The notes under the pieces were generated by a model. The model searched no databases, was not told the DNA's origin, and saw nothing but the letters and a program-made list of their open reading frames with translations. Position numbers and translations under genes: made by a program. DNA of 22,822 nucleotides from Geminocystis sp050753365 (GTDB lineage Bacteria > Cyanobacteriota > Cyanobacteriia > Cyanobacteriales > Cyanobacteriaceae): positions 1 through 22,822 of the forward strand of contig NZ_JBLZFY010000066.1 of NCBI RefSeq assembly GCF_050753365.1, read 5' to 3'. Shown here piece by piece: positions 15,709 through 22,822 of this stretch (position 1 is its first letter; the number at the start of each line of letters is the position of its first letter).

Positions 15709-17205
15709 ATGGGTATTTCTCGGCGCTTTTTTCTCGGAGCAACAACAGCAGGATTAACTACTACTGTCGTAGGTTCAGAACTTTTTACTAGAACTAATGT
15801 TCAGGCTCAGTCATCAGAAATATCTGGTAACTCCTCTGTAGATGTTGTGGTAATCGGTGCAGGTATATCGGGGTTGATAACAGCACGGGAACTTGAAAAA
15901 CAAGGTTATACTACTACTATATTAGAAGCCCGTCCCCGTATTGGCGGTCGTTGTGTAAGACAACAAACAATACAGGATTGGTGGTTAGATTTAGGAGGGC
16001 AATGGATGGGCAAAACCCATCATCTGTTCAAATCGTTAGCCCAAGAGTTGGGGATTGAAACATTCGATAGCTACTACGAAGGCAAATCAGTCCTTATCTG
16101 GAATGGAACGAAAATCGCCTCTCCTGTCGCTAGTGACTGGTTCAATTCTTTTCTCTACATCAATTATGATGACATCCCTGCCCCTGTCAACGATCGAGAG
16201 GCGGCACTCAAACTTCATCGAGAGTTTCAGCAGTTGGTACAAACAGTTGATCCTGAACGCCCTTGGCTTTCTCCCCAAGCTCGAAACTTGGATACTCAAA
16301 CCATCGAAAGTTGGATGCGAAATCGAACTGATTCCGAACTTGCTCACCATATTTTTAAATGGTACTCACGAGTTGGAGGTTCTGGCGGTTTTGAACCGGG
16401 GGATTCTTCCATCCTGCACTTAGCACAAACTCAAAAGGCTTCACCCCAAGAAGAAACTCCAGAGCAATGGCTTCTCTACGGTGCGGCAGGGCAGATGCCC
16501 CAATTGTTAGCCAATCAGATTAAGGGCATGATTCGCACCAGTGCCGCCGCTCAAGCTGTTATTCGTGAGGGAGAAAGTTATCAGGTAAAAGCCTCCGATG
16601 GCACTACCCATAATTGTCGATCGATCGTCGTAGCCTTGCCACCGCCTTTGCGTAGCCGAATTATCTTTGAACCTGCATTACCACCACAGGCTTCAGGATT
16701 ATTTCAGCGCTCTCCAATGGGTTCGATGTATAAAGTTTTTGCCGTTTATCCAACCGCTTGGTGGCGTGAGCAAGGTTTTAACGGCATGGGGCAAGGTAAT
16801 CTTCCAACTCTTGAACTCACGGCGGACTCCTCTCCCCCTTCAGGAAAACCGGGGGTTTTAGCTTCCTTTGTCGCTGGCGATCGAGCCGTTAACTTTGCCT
16901 TCCAGTCACCCCGTGAGCGAAGACAGGCAGTTTTGGCGGATTTAGTTACTTATTGGGGAGAACAAGCAGGACAACCAACAGATTACATCGAGATCAACTG
17001 GGGTGAAGAACCATGGACAACGGGAGGATTCACTTCTTACATGACTCCGGGGGCGTGGACAAGTTTCGGTTCGGCTTGGCGTGAGCCTGTGGGGCGTATT
17101 GTCTGGGCAGGTACAGAATCTTCTCCCCGATGGGCGGGTTACTACGAAGGAGCAATTCAGTCTGGTATTGATGCGGCTAAAACCGTAAATTCCATGTTAA
17201 GCTAA
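15709..17205 (+). CDS. Tat-exported flavin amine oxidase (monoamine / L-amino-acid oxidase type)
   Basis: This 498-residue FAD enzyme carries an N-terminal twin-arginine signal (SRRFFLGA, residues 4-11, then an Ala/Thr/Gly-rich stretch to about 34), so it should act outside the cytoplasm. The FAD motif VVVIGAGISGLITARELE (about 46-63) is followed by ILEARPRIGGRC, the amine oxidase fingerprint. The C-terminal FAD segment is VWAGTESSPRWAGYYEGAIQSG (about 465-486). The family oxidises primary amines or amino acids to imines, releasing H2O2; the substrate is not predictable here. Sampled GC is well above neighbouring genes (one 60-base line about 58% against about 33% in the GGDEF-EAL gene), suggesting acquisition from a higher-GC donor. 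Three CGATCG sites imply some residence time. Confidence 0.88.
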   Translation: MGISRRFFLGATTAGLTTTVVGSELFTRTNVQAQSSEISGNSSVDVVVIGAGISGLITARELEKQGYTTTILEARPRIGGRCVRQQTIQDWWLDLGGQWMGKTHHLFKSLAQELGIETFDSYYEGKSVLIWNGTKIASPVASDWFNSFLYINYDDIPAPVNDREAALKLHREFQQLVQTVDPERPWLSPQARNLDTQTIESWMRNRTDSELAHHIFKWYSRVGGSGGFEPGDSSILHLAQTQKASPQEETPEQWLLYGAAGQMPQLLANQIKGMIRTSAAAQAVIREGESYQVKASDGTTHNCRSIVVALPPPLRSRIIFEPALPPQASGLFQRSPMGSMYKVFAVYPTAWWREQGFNGMGQGNLPTLELTADSSPPSGKPGVLASFVAGDRAVNFAFQSPRERRQAVLADLVTYWGEQAGQPTDYIEINWGEEPWTTGGFTSYMTPGAWTSFGSAWREPVGRIVWAGTESSPRWAGYYEGAIQSGIDAAKTVNSMLS

Positions 17206-17275
17206 TGTTTCTTGATTAATTATCAAATTCGGCAGTCCTCAAAATAATTTTCACACTTCGATATAAATTATAGTT

Positions 17276-19414
17276 TTATATTGAATTAAGAATAAATCCT
17301 TTTTGAGGTTGCCATTGAATAGCTCCATTTTCCCATGATAAAACTTTAATGTTATTAGCTGATAAATCTTCTAAAATTTGTGGAGAAATATCTAAGCTAT
17401 TCGTGATTAAAACTTGCGGATTTAAAAGTATTATTTCTAATAAATTAATTTTATTAGGGGAGATAACAACATCACATTCTATATCTTTTGTCAATATATT
17501 TTTTGTATTTTGTTCTATAAATAACCATTTTTTATCAAATAATTTAAAGTAAAGATAATCATTATTTTTATCGATAATTTCCATGGATTTTATACGCTTT
17601 TTGGGGTTATAAATCACCGACTCGATCGAAACATATTGTTGCAATAATTTTAAGGCTAACTGATTACTAGGATGAGGATTAATTAAGACTAATTCGAGGT
17701 TATTAATGCCTTGGGATTTGAGAAAAGCAAGAACATTAAAACGCACATTATTTTTATCATTGAGATTAATAATAGCATTTTTGCCCTGATTTTGAATGAC
17801 AATTACGGGTTGATTGCGACTGGTTATTATAGTTAACTGTTGTATGGTAAATTTGTAATAAAGTTGAGGAATGGTGAGAAAAATTACAGTGAATAAAGTT
17901 AAATATAACCAATATTTTTGACTCCATTTATTAAAGGTAATTAAAGCAATTATTCCATAAGTAAAAATTACACTTAAAATGCTAATTTGTCCCACAGCTA
18001 AAGAACTAAAAGGCAATTTATTGACAAATTCTACTAAGATAATTAATAAACCCACAAAGGGATATAATAAAAATGCGATCGAACTGCCTAAAAGGGGAAT
18101 AAAAACTCCGATAAAACCCGAAAAAATTCCCCCTAAAGTAATGACAATTACGAGGGGAGTAGCTAAAACATTAGTGATAATGCCATAAAGGGGAATATGA
18201 TTAAAATGATAGGAGACGAGGGGTAAAGTCCAAATGGTAGCGGAAAGAGGCACTGCAATTAAATTGGCAATGGTTGGGGGTAGCGAGTCTAACTTGTTAA
18301 CGATGGGGGGTAAAGAGACGATTAACCCAAAGGTTGCCGTAAAGCTGAGTTGAAAACCTATATCGAAAATCCACAAAGGATTGATTAACAGCAATATTAC
18401 TCCGACTAACAATAGACTAGCACAACTTTTAAGAGATCGATCGTTGACTATGGCAATTAATCCCGCTACTCCCATTAAGCTCGATCGAAGGATAGAAGGA
18501 TAAAACCCCGTGATAGTGGCATAAATCGCCAAAGAAACAATACCAATGACTAAACGTTGACGAGGAGAAAGAGACTGAGTGAAAAATAAAACAGTACCCA
18601 ACAATAAAGAAACATGAAACCCCGAAGCCGCAAGGGTATGGGCTAATCCTGCAAGACGAAACGCATTTTGTAAATCCAAATCTAAATCCACCGCCCGACT
18701 ACCAATAACCATTGAGCTAACTAAATTACCCCAAGGCACATCCAAAAACCGCACATGGGTTTGAATCATCCGCAAACGCAAGAAGAATAAAAATTTTTGC
18801 CAAGGATTACCTTCTTTTTGTAAAGCCACACTATCCGCAGACAACCCCGAAAAAATGCCTTCTGTTTCCAGATAACCAGCAAAATCAAAACCTCCCGGAT
18901 TGAGAGGAGGAAGGGGTTGATATAATTTACCAATGACAGTTACTTGGGTAGAAGGAAATAAACCCTTGACGGATAACAAAGGCGCCGTTACATAAACCTT
19001 TCCCGTGACTGGTTGAGAATCGCCAGAAATGTTGACTAATTTATCAACTTTTAAGACAAATCTAGCCTTTTGATTTTGATTCGCGCGAGGGTTAGAAATA
19101 ATTTTCCCTGACACCGCTACATTTTCCGAAGGATTCAGAGAGGATAGTTGATGACTAATATCAAGGCTACCCACCGTAGGAAACCGCCAATAGTAATAGA
19201 AAAATCCCGTGAGTACGATCGAACCTAGAACAAAAATACTAAGAAAATTAATTTTCCTGATGGGCTTTAAAAAAACTACGGCACTGATAACAAGGCAAAT
19301 ACTGAGGATAAATAGAGAAAACCATAAACCTTGAGACGGGTTAAACAATGCCGTTAACAATAAACCAACGATATAAGCGATTAATCCACTATAAATATAA
19401 ATAAGTTTCATCAT
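17276..19414 (-). CDS. comEC: ComEC/Rec2-family DNA uptake channel protein
   Basis: This 712-residue polytopic inner-membrane protein is predicted to pass single-stranded DNA into the cytoplasm during natural transformation. Order: N-terminal hydrophobic helices (about 5-75); a DUF4131-type OB-fold region (about 85-200) ending in NPGGFDFAGYL (172-182); the Competence domain, with its hallmark LAHTLAASGFHV at 257-268 and about ten hydrophobic segments to about 520; then a soluble C-terminal domain (about 525-712). In many ComEC proteins the last part is a metallo-beta-lactamase fold with an HxHxDH-type motif. Here the equivalent position reads LVLINPHPSNQ (575-585), without the metal ligands, so nuclease activity is unlikely from this domain. 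The start codon is 5 bases from a duplicated 38-bp repeat. Confidence 0.88.
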   Translation of the reverse strand: MMKLIYIYSGLIAYIVGLLLTALFNPSQGLWFSLFILSICLVISAVVFLKPIRKINFLSIFVLGSIVLTGFFYYYWRFPTVGSLDISHQLSSLNPSENVAVSGKIISNPRANQNQKARFVLKVDKLVNISGDSQPVTGKVYVTAPLLSVKGLFPSTQVTVIGKLYQPLPPLNPGGFDFAGYLETEGIFSGLSADSVALQKEGNPWQKFLFFLRLRMIQTHVRFLDVPWGNLVSSMVIGSRAVDLDLDLQNAFRLAGLAHTLAASGFHVSLLLGTVLFFTQSLSPRQRLVIGIVSLAIYATITGFYPSILRSSLMGVAGLIAIVNDRSLKSCASLLLVGVILLLINPLWIFDIGFQLSFTATFGLIVSLPPIVNKLDSLPPTIANLIAVPLSATIWTLPLVSYHFNHIPLYGIITNVLATPLVIVITLGGIFSGFIGVFIPLLGSSIAFLLYPFVGLLIILVEFVNKLPFSSLAVGQISILSVIFTYGIIALITFNKWSQKYWLYLTLFTVIFLTIPQLYYKFTIQQLTIITSRNQPVIVIQNQGKNAIINLNDKNNVRFNVLAFLKSQGINNLELVLINPHPSNQLALKLLQQYVSIESVIYNPKKRIKSMEIIDKNNDYLYFKLFDKKWLFIEQNTKNILTKDIECDVVISPNKINLLEIILLNPQVLITNSLDISPQILEDLSANNIKVLSWENGAIQWQPQKGFILNSI

Positions 19415-19418
19415 AGTA

Positions 19419-19456
19419 ATATTCTGTCATTCCAACAGTAGCGAAGGAATCTCAAT
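19419..19456. repeat. 38-bp direct repeat, copy 1
   Basis: Identical over 38 bases to 19466-19503, separated by a 9-base spacer (period 47). Each unit contains an ATTCC...GGAAT inverted repeat around AACAGTAGCGAA, and could form a small hairpin. It lies immediately upstream of the comEC start on the minus strand. Confidence 0.9.
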
Positions 19457-19465
19457 TTCTTAAGG

Positions 19466-19503
19466 ATATTCTGTCATTCCAACAGTAGCGAAGGAATCTC
19501 AAT
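19466..19503. repeat. 38-bp direct repeat, copy 2
   Basis: Exact second copy of the 38-bp unit at 19419-19456. Together the two copies fill most of the 121-bp gap between comEC and the methyltransferase remnant, so any comEC promoter must lie within or beside them. Confidence 0.9.
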
Positions 19504-19535
19504 GCCTTGATTTTTGCTACTTATTCCCTCTTGTC

Positions 19536-20213
19536 TTAGTTTCCTTTAAACTCCAAAAAAGCCTTTAAAGTTTTCTCCTTAATCCTCTCCTCCACAATGG
19601 GAAAAGTGCTTAAAATATGTTTAAATTCTACCTCATTTAAACCGTATAAATGCGCCACGATCGAATCAATTTCTGCCCGTAAATTTTCCCTTTCTTCCTT
19701 ATTCGTCACCCCATTTTGATGACTTTTCAAACCAATTTCCTGCGCTAAATCATCATATTCAGCAGAAGTACAAATTAACTTTCCCGCCCTTTCTACTATG
19801 TCTTGAAAATATAAATCTCCCTCCGTTAATCTTGGTATTGGTGTTTGATAAATATAAAACATATTAACATTAGCTGTTACTGTTTGACGTAAAGCAAAAT
19901 CAACAACAAAACTATTTAAAATTCCTTGTAAATAAACTACTTCTAAATTAGATATTTTCTGAGTTTGTGATAAAACTAAAATAGAATTACCACAAAAAAC
20001 ATTTTTAGGAATATTACCAACAATTAAAGTTCTAATATCTGTATTTCTTCCTATTGCTCTCACTCCTAATCTATAACATTGATAATCTAAAATTTGCCCT
20101 TCATCAACCCCATTTCTACCTAACACTGCTTTTCTTCCTTCCTTCTCATCAATCCAATATTTAGGTTGAGCAAAATTATGGATAAATTGATGAATCATCT
20201 TCCCCTCATAAAG
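19536..20213 (-). pseudogene. C-terminal remnant of an Eco57I/TaqI-type DNA adenine methyltransferase (restriction-modification)
   Basis: The frame is open through the ATG at 20198 and continues upstream as LYEGK up to base 20213, where the insertion sequence begins. LYEGKMIHQF is a conserved segment of the large class II N6-adenine methylase/restriction proteins, so the apparent start Met is internal. What remains (about 225 codons) is the C-terminal specificity region (YRLGVRAIGRNTDIRT, VVYLQGILNSFVVDFALRQ, then a helical tail). The catalytic NPPY domain and everything N-terminal are gone from this position, and the expected continuation is not found beyond the insertion sequence. It cannot act as a methyltransferase. 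Confidence 0.85.
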
Positions 20214-20247
20214 CAGGGTTTTTTCAAAGTCGGGGCAAAATTAAAAA

Positions 20248-20288
20248 AAGATGGACTTTTTGGTTATATAATCAACCATGTCCATCTT
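20248..20288 (+). promoter_or_regulatory. Hairpin in the 5' leader of the ISAs1 transposase
   Basis: AAGATGGAC (20248-20256) pairs perfectly with GTCCATCTT (20280-20288), and an inner TGGTT (20261-20265) pairs with AACCA (20274-20278). The outer flanks are A-rich on the left and T-rich on the right, extending the stem with one bulge. It sits between the left inverted repeat and the transposase start. It may terminate or insulate read-through transcription from outside the element; that role is inference. Confidence 0.65.
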
Positions 20289-20313
20289 ATTTTTTGTTTA
20301 TTTTAAATAAGTT

Positions 20314-21198
20314 ATGAACATCTTATTTCAGTTTTTTCCTTTTGTCAAAGATTTTTTCTCAATTTTTTACCCGATGATTGATTCTTTTTATAACCATGAA
20401 GATATACAAGATTATATTGCTATTGATGGTAAAACTTTAAAAGGTACTGTGACTAATTATAAGGAAGAAAGTCAAAATACATTAAACGTTGTTTCTGCTT
20501 TTAGTTGTGAGGAAAACTTAATTATTGATTATCGAAGTTTTGAAGGGAAAAAAACCTCAGAAGTGACTGTAGTAAAAGAATTGATTAAACAAATTCCCTT
20601 AATTAACAAAGTATTTACTCTCGACGCAGCCCATTGTAATAAACAAACAACACAGATAATCGTTGACCGTTGTAATAATTATTTAGTTACGGTCAAAAAA
20701 AATCAAATTAAACTGTTTGAAGAATTGGAATTAATAACAAAAAAAGAACAATCTATTAGTCAATATCTCAAAAAAGATATTAGTCACGGTCGTCAAATAA
20801 TAAGAGTTATATCAGTATTTGATGGTCAAAAAATTCAACATAAAAATTTTCAACACGTACAAAGCATTATCAAGATAAATAGAAGTGGAAAAAGAGGAAA
20901 AAAAGAATATGAGGAAACGGTATATTATATTAGCAGTAAAAAAGAAATGGCAGAGACATTTGCAGAAAAAATACAAAGTCATTGGAAAATAGAAAATATG
21001 GTACATTGGGTAAAAGATGCCATTTTCAAAGAAGATAAGCGGAGAATAAAGTGTAAAAAAAGTCAAAATAAAATGTCATTAATCACAAGCATAATTATTA
21101 ATTATTTAAGAATAATGGGTTTTGAGTCAATAAAACAGGGAATTGATTGGTTTAGAAAAAAATGGAAGATACTATTACTAAATCCTGACATAATTTAA
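20314..21198 (+). CDS. ISAs1-family transposase lacking the N-terminal domain
   Basis: This 294-residue DDE transposase has the DDE_Tnp_1-type core: AIDGKTLKGT with D38, FTLDAAHC with D104, and HWKIENMVHWVKDAIFKED with E227, all catalytic acids present. Family members normally run about 370-400 residues, with a conserved N-terminal segment of about 90 residues (DDE_Tnp_1-associated) before DGK. Here only 37 mostly hydrophobic residues precede DGK, and the 87 bases between the left end and the start cannot encode the rest in any frame. It is therefore an internal deletion derivative or an unusual short subgroup. Activity is uncertain. Confidence 0.85.
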   Translation: MNILFQFFPFVKDFFSIFYPMIDSFYNHEDIQDYIAIDGKTLKGTVTNYKEESQNTLNVVSAFSCEENLIIDYRSFEGKKTSEVTVVKELIKQIPLINKVFTLDAAHCNKQTTQIIVDRCNNYLVTVKKNQIKLFEELELITKKEQSISQYLKKDISHGRQIIRVISVFDGQKIQHKNFQHVQSIIKINRSGKRGKKEYEETVYYISSKKEMAETFAEKIQSHWKIENMVHWVKDAIFKEDKRRIKCKKSQNKMSLITSIIINYLRIMGFESIKQGIDWFRKKWKILLLNPDII

Positions 21199-21424
21199 GG
21201 AAAATAGTAAGTAATAATGAGAAAAAGAGAGAAGAAAAAAGTCTATAGTGTAGTCAAAACAAGATAGACACGAATCGACATGGGAAAAAATTGGAAAATA
21301 AACGCTGAAAAATTAAAACTAAATAAAAAAAGTTAAAATTGAATTTTAAGTCTAAGATTAAGGGAAAAAGAGAAAAAGATGAGACAAAAAAAGGTAGTTA
21401 AAATTTGAGAATGAAAAAACCCTG

Positions 21425-21678
21425 TGATTTGGGGCGCACCCGGTATAGGAAAATCTAGCATTGTTGCCCAAGTCGCCCAAGAAAATAATCTCGATTTTAT
21501 CGATTTACGATTATCTCAACTTGCCCCTACAGATTTAAGAGGTTTACCCGTAGCAGTGGCAGGAAGAAGTAAAAAACAAGGTATTTCCACATGGTATCCC
21601 CCCGATTTTTTGCCCCAAGATGGTAAGGGTATTCTCTTTTTAGATGAGTTAAATATGGCACCGCCTACCATGCAGGGA
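21425..21678 (+). pseudogene. AAA (MoxR/AAA_5-like) ATPase fragment
   Basis: The readable frame gives IWGAPGIGKSS (Walker A) at the very start and GILFLDELNMAPPTMQG (Walker B) about 75 residues later, typical of MoxR-type AAA ATPases. The first codon of the open frame (GTG at 21424) uses the last base of the insertion sequence, so the natural N-terminus has been removed by it. On the right the family sequence stops after MAPPTMQG and a short unrelated tail (THRSLK) reaches a stop at 21697-21699, where the next mobile element probably begins. Sensor and arginine-finger regions are missing. It is a broken gene caught between two insertion sequences. Confidence 0.85.
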
Positions 21679-22822
21679 ACTCATCGTTCGCTCAAATAAA
21701 ATAAGATAATGGGCAAATAAAGGTTAAAATCAATACTGAATATAGCATTGAGCAAGATGGAGTAAAGGAATTATTATACAAACCCAGTCAGAAAGAGTCG
21801 ATGATTTACCATTAATTATTTATTGGTTAACACAAATGAATATTGCTCAAATCATTGATGAAAATTTATTGCAACCTCATGGTAATCGTAAGGGATTGAG
21901 TTATGGTCAACTAGCTGTGTTATTACTAACATATATTGTCAGTGAAGCAGACCATCGCCTTTGTTGTGTTGAAAAATGGGTAAATGACCACCATCAAAGC
22001 CTTTGTGCCATAACAGGATGGAATATAGGAGAAAAAGATGCTACAGATGACCGTTGTGGAGACTTGTTAAAAACCATTGGCATTAGTGATGAACAAACCA
22101 TTCCTAGTATGGAAACATCACTATCGAAGCATTTAATCAGAGCTTATGAACTGCCAACCGAAAAAGCCCGAAGCGATACTACAAGTTTCTCTGTATATCA
22201 TCAACCCTCAGAAAATCAAGAAGATTCATCGATAATAAAATTTGGTTACAGTAAAGATAAACGACCAGATTTGGTACAATATCGTCAAATGTTGGGGACA
22301 TTAGATCCTTATGGAATGCCATTAGTAAGTGCTACATTACCAGGAAATAAAACCGACGAATCAGATTATTTGCCCACTTGGAGACAGATGAAAGAAATAA
22401 TCGGACATCCAGATTTTCTCTATTTGGGGGATTCTAAGGCATCAACCTATCAGAATCGAGCCAAAATCAATGAAGAAGGGGGAATTTATTGTTTTCCTCT
22501 GGCAATGACTCAACCACGACCAAAATTACTCTCAGATTGGGTGAACAATCCAGTCACACAGACAATAAAATTCTACCTTGATGATGAAGAAAAAGAAATA
22601 GGACAGGGTTTTGAAGTACCTTTGGGCAGTATTTGGGTAGAACCAACCACAAAAACAGACTACAAATGGATGGAAAGATGGTTAGTAGTAAAATCAAATG
22701 CCTTGGCAACTCGTCAAATTAAGGGATTACATAGTCGTTTAGAAAAAGGCGAATCGGCGTTAGTGGCTTTAGCAAAGCGACCTGGAAATGACGAGCAAGT
22801 ATTACAAAAAAAGGTAGAAGAT
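21679..22822 (+). mobile_element. IS1634-type insertion sequence, left part only
   Basis: The break in the ATPase frame at about 21678 marks the probable left end; the right end and its inverted repeat are outside the window, so the exact boundary is unproven. About 90 bases of leader precede the transposase frame. The ATPase coding sequence would be expected to resume beyond the right end if this was a simple insertion. Confidence 0.65.
21770..22822 (+). CDS. IS1634-family transposase with DUF4277 N-terminus, partial, apparent non-AUG start
   Basis: An open frame runs from a stop at 21749-21751 to the window end (351 codons from 21770) and is still open. The N-terminal QTQSERVDDLPLIIYWL and ENLLQPHGNRKGLSYGQLAVLLLTYIVSEADHRL segments are the DUF4277 signature. 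The SDTTSFSVYH and LVQYRQMLGTLDPYGMPL segments belong to the DDE core, with GDSKAS in the central region. No ATG, GTG or TTG precedes the conserved N-terminus in frame; the first ATG (21836) would remove about 22 residues of the conserved domain. ATT at 21770 (7 bases after GGAG) or ATA at 21776 (6 bases after AAGGA) are plausible starts; loss of a former ATG is the alternative. The C-terminus and last catalytic acid are beyond the window. Confidence 0.82.
   Translation, partial: MIIQTQSERVDDLPLIIYWLTQMNIAQIIDENLLQPHGNRKGLSYGQLAVLLLTYIVSEADHRLCCVEKWVNDHHQSLCAITGWNIGEKDATDDRCGDLLKTIGISDEQTIPSMETSLSKHLIRAYELPTEKARSDTTSFSVYHQPSENQEDSSIIKFGYSKDKRPDLVQYRQMLGTLDPYGMPLVSATLPGNKTDESDYLPTWRQMKEIIGHPDFLYLGDSKASTYQNRAKINEEGGIYCFPLAMTQPRPKLLSDWVNNPVTQTIKFYLDDEEKEIGQGFEVPLGSIWVEPTTKTDYKWMERWLVVKSNALATRQIKGLHSRLEKGESALVALAKRPGNDEQVLQKKVED

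Larger units (their letters stand above)
20214..21424 (+). mobile_element. ISAs1-family insertion sequence, 1211 bp
   Basis: The ends are perfect 13-bp inverted repeats: CAGGGTTTTTTCA at 20214-20226 and TGAAAAAACCCTG at 21412-21424. The interior encodes a DDE transposase with ISAs1 hallmarks. The flanks are two different truncated genes (methyltransferase on the left, AAA ATPase on the right) and show no target-site duplication, so the element has taken part in a deletion, inversion or recombination since insertion. About 210 bp between the transposase stop and the right end is AT/purine-rich and non-coding. No CGATCG occurs in it. Confidence 0.88.

Noticed and set aside
19419..19503. Two 38-bp repeats as a minimal CRISPR array
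   Set aside because: Only two units with a 9-base spacer, too short for a CRISPR spacer, and no cas genes nearby.
20198..20198. ATG at 20198 as the true start of a 220-aa protein
   Set aside because: The frame stays open and conserved (LYEGK) up to the insertion sequence boundary, so this Met is internal to a truncated methyltransferase.

Overview
The window looks like chromosomal DNA of a low-GC cyanobacterium, perhaps a Geminocystis/Cyanobacterium-type unicellular lineage; the genus is a guess. Three things point there. The hexamer CGATCG, the core of the cyanobacterial HIP1 palindrome, occurs about 40 times by eye in the first 19.7 kb, far above chance. The gene set is typical (a Rieske/carotenoid-desaturase-like oxidoreductase, a GH57/DUF3536 protein, cobH, comEC, a large PAS/GAF/GGDEF/EAL protein). 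Spacers carry heptamer tandem repeats and hairpin repeats of cyanobacterial style.

Layout. 48-10974 is a run of minus-strand genes: a Tat-signal FAD/Rieske oxidoreductase, a GH57 glycoside hydrolase, a HerA-like ATPase, an unrecognised 327-aa protein, a histidine phosphatase, precorrin-8X methylmutase and a GDP-L-fucose synthase-like protein. Only the phosphatase and cobH are close enough to suggest an operon. 11260-14763 (plus) is a multidomain c-di-GMP turnover protein. 14929-15388 (minus) is a YefM/YoeB-type toxin-antitoxin pair with overlapping genes. 15709-17205 (plus) is a Tat-signal flavin amine oxidase with clearly higher GC than its neighbours. 17276-19414 (minus) is a ComEC-type DNA uptake channel with a degenerate C-terminal domain.

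From about 19.4 kb to the end the window becomes a mobile, decaying region. It holds a duplicated 38-bp repeat, the C-terminal remnant of an Eco57I/TaqI-type DNA methyltransferase, a 1211-bp ISAs1-family insertion sequence with perfect 13-bp inverted ends, a 250-bp scrap of an AAA ATPase gene, and the start of an IS1634-type (DUF4277) transposase that runs off the window. CGATCG is absent from the last 3.1 kb, consistent with recent arrival.

The least ordinary material is non-coding. A multi-hairpin dispersed repeat (about 2.26-2.46 and 9.6-9.93 kb) has stems whose sequence differs between copies while pairing is kept. The terminal about 30 bp of the ISAs1 element recurs as three solo copies, all downstream of minus-strand genes. 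The toxin-antitoxin locus is bracketed by a 17-bp near-perfect copy of the 3' end of the adjacent GGDEF-EAL gene, stop codon included. I found no CRISPR array, rRNA or tRNA, and no complete new multi-gene system.
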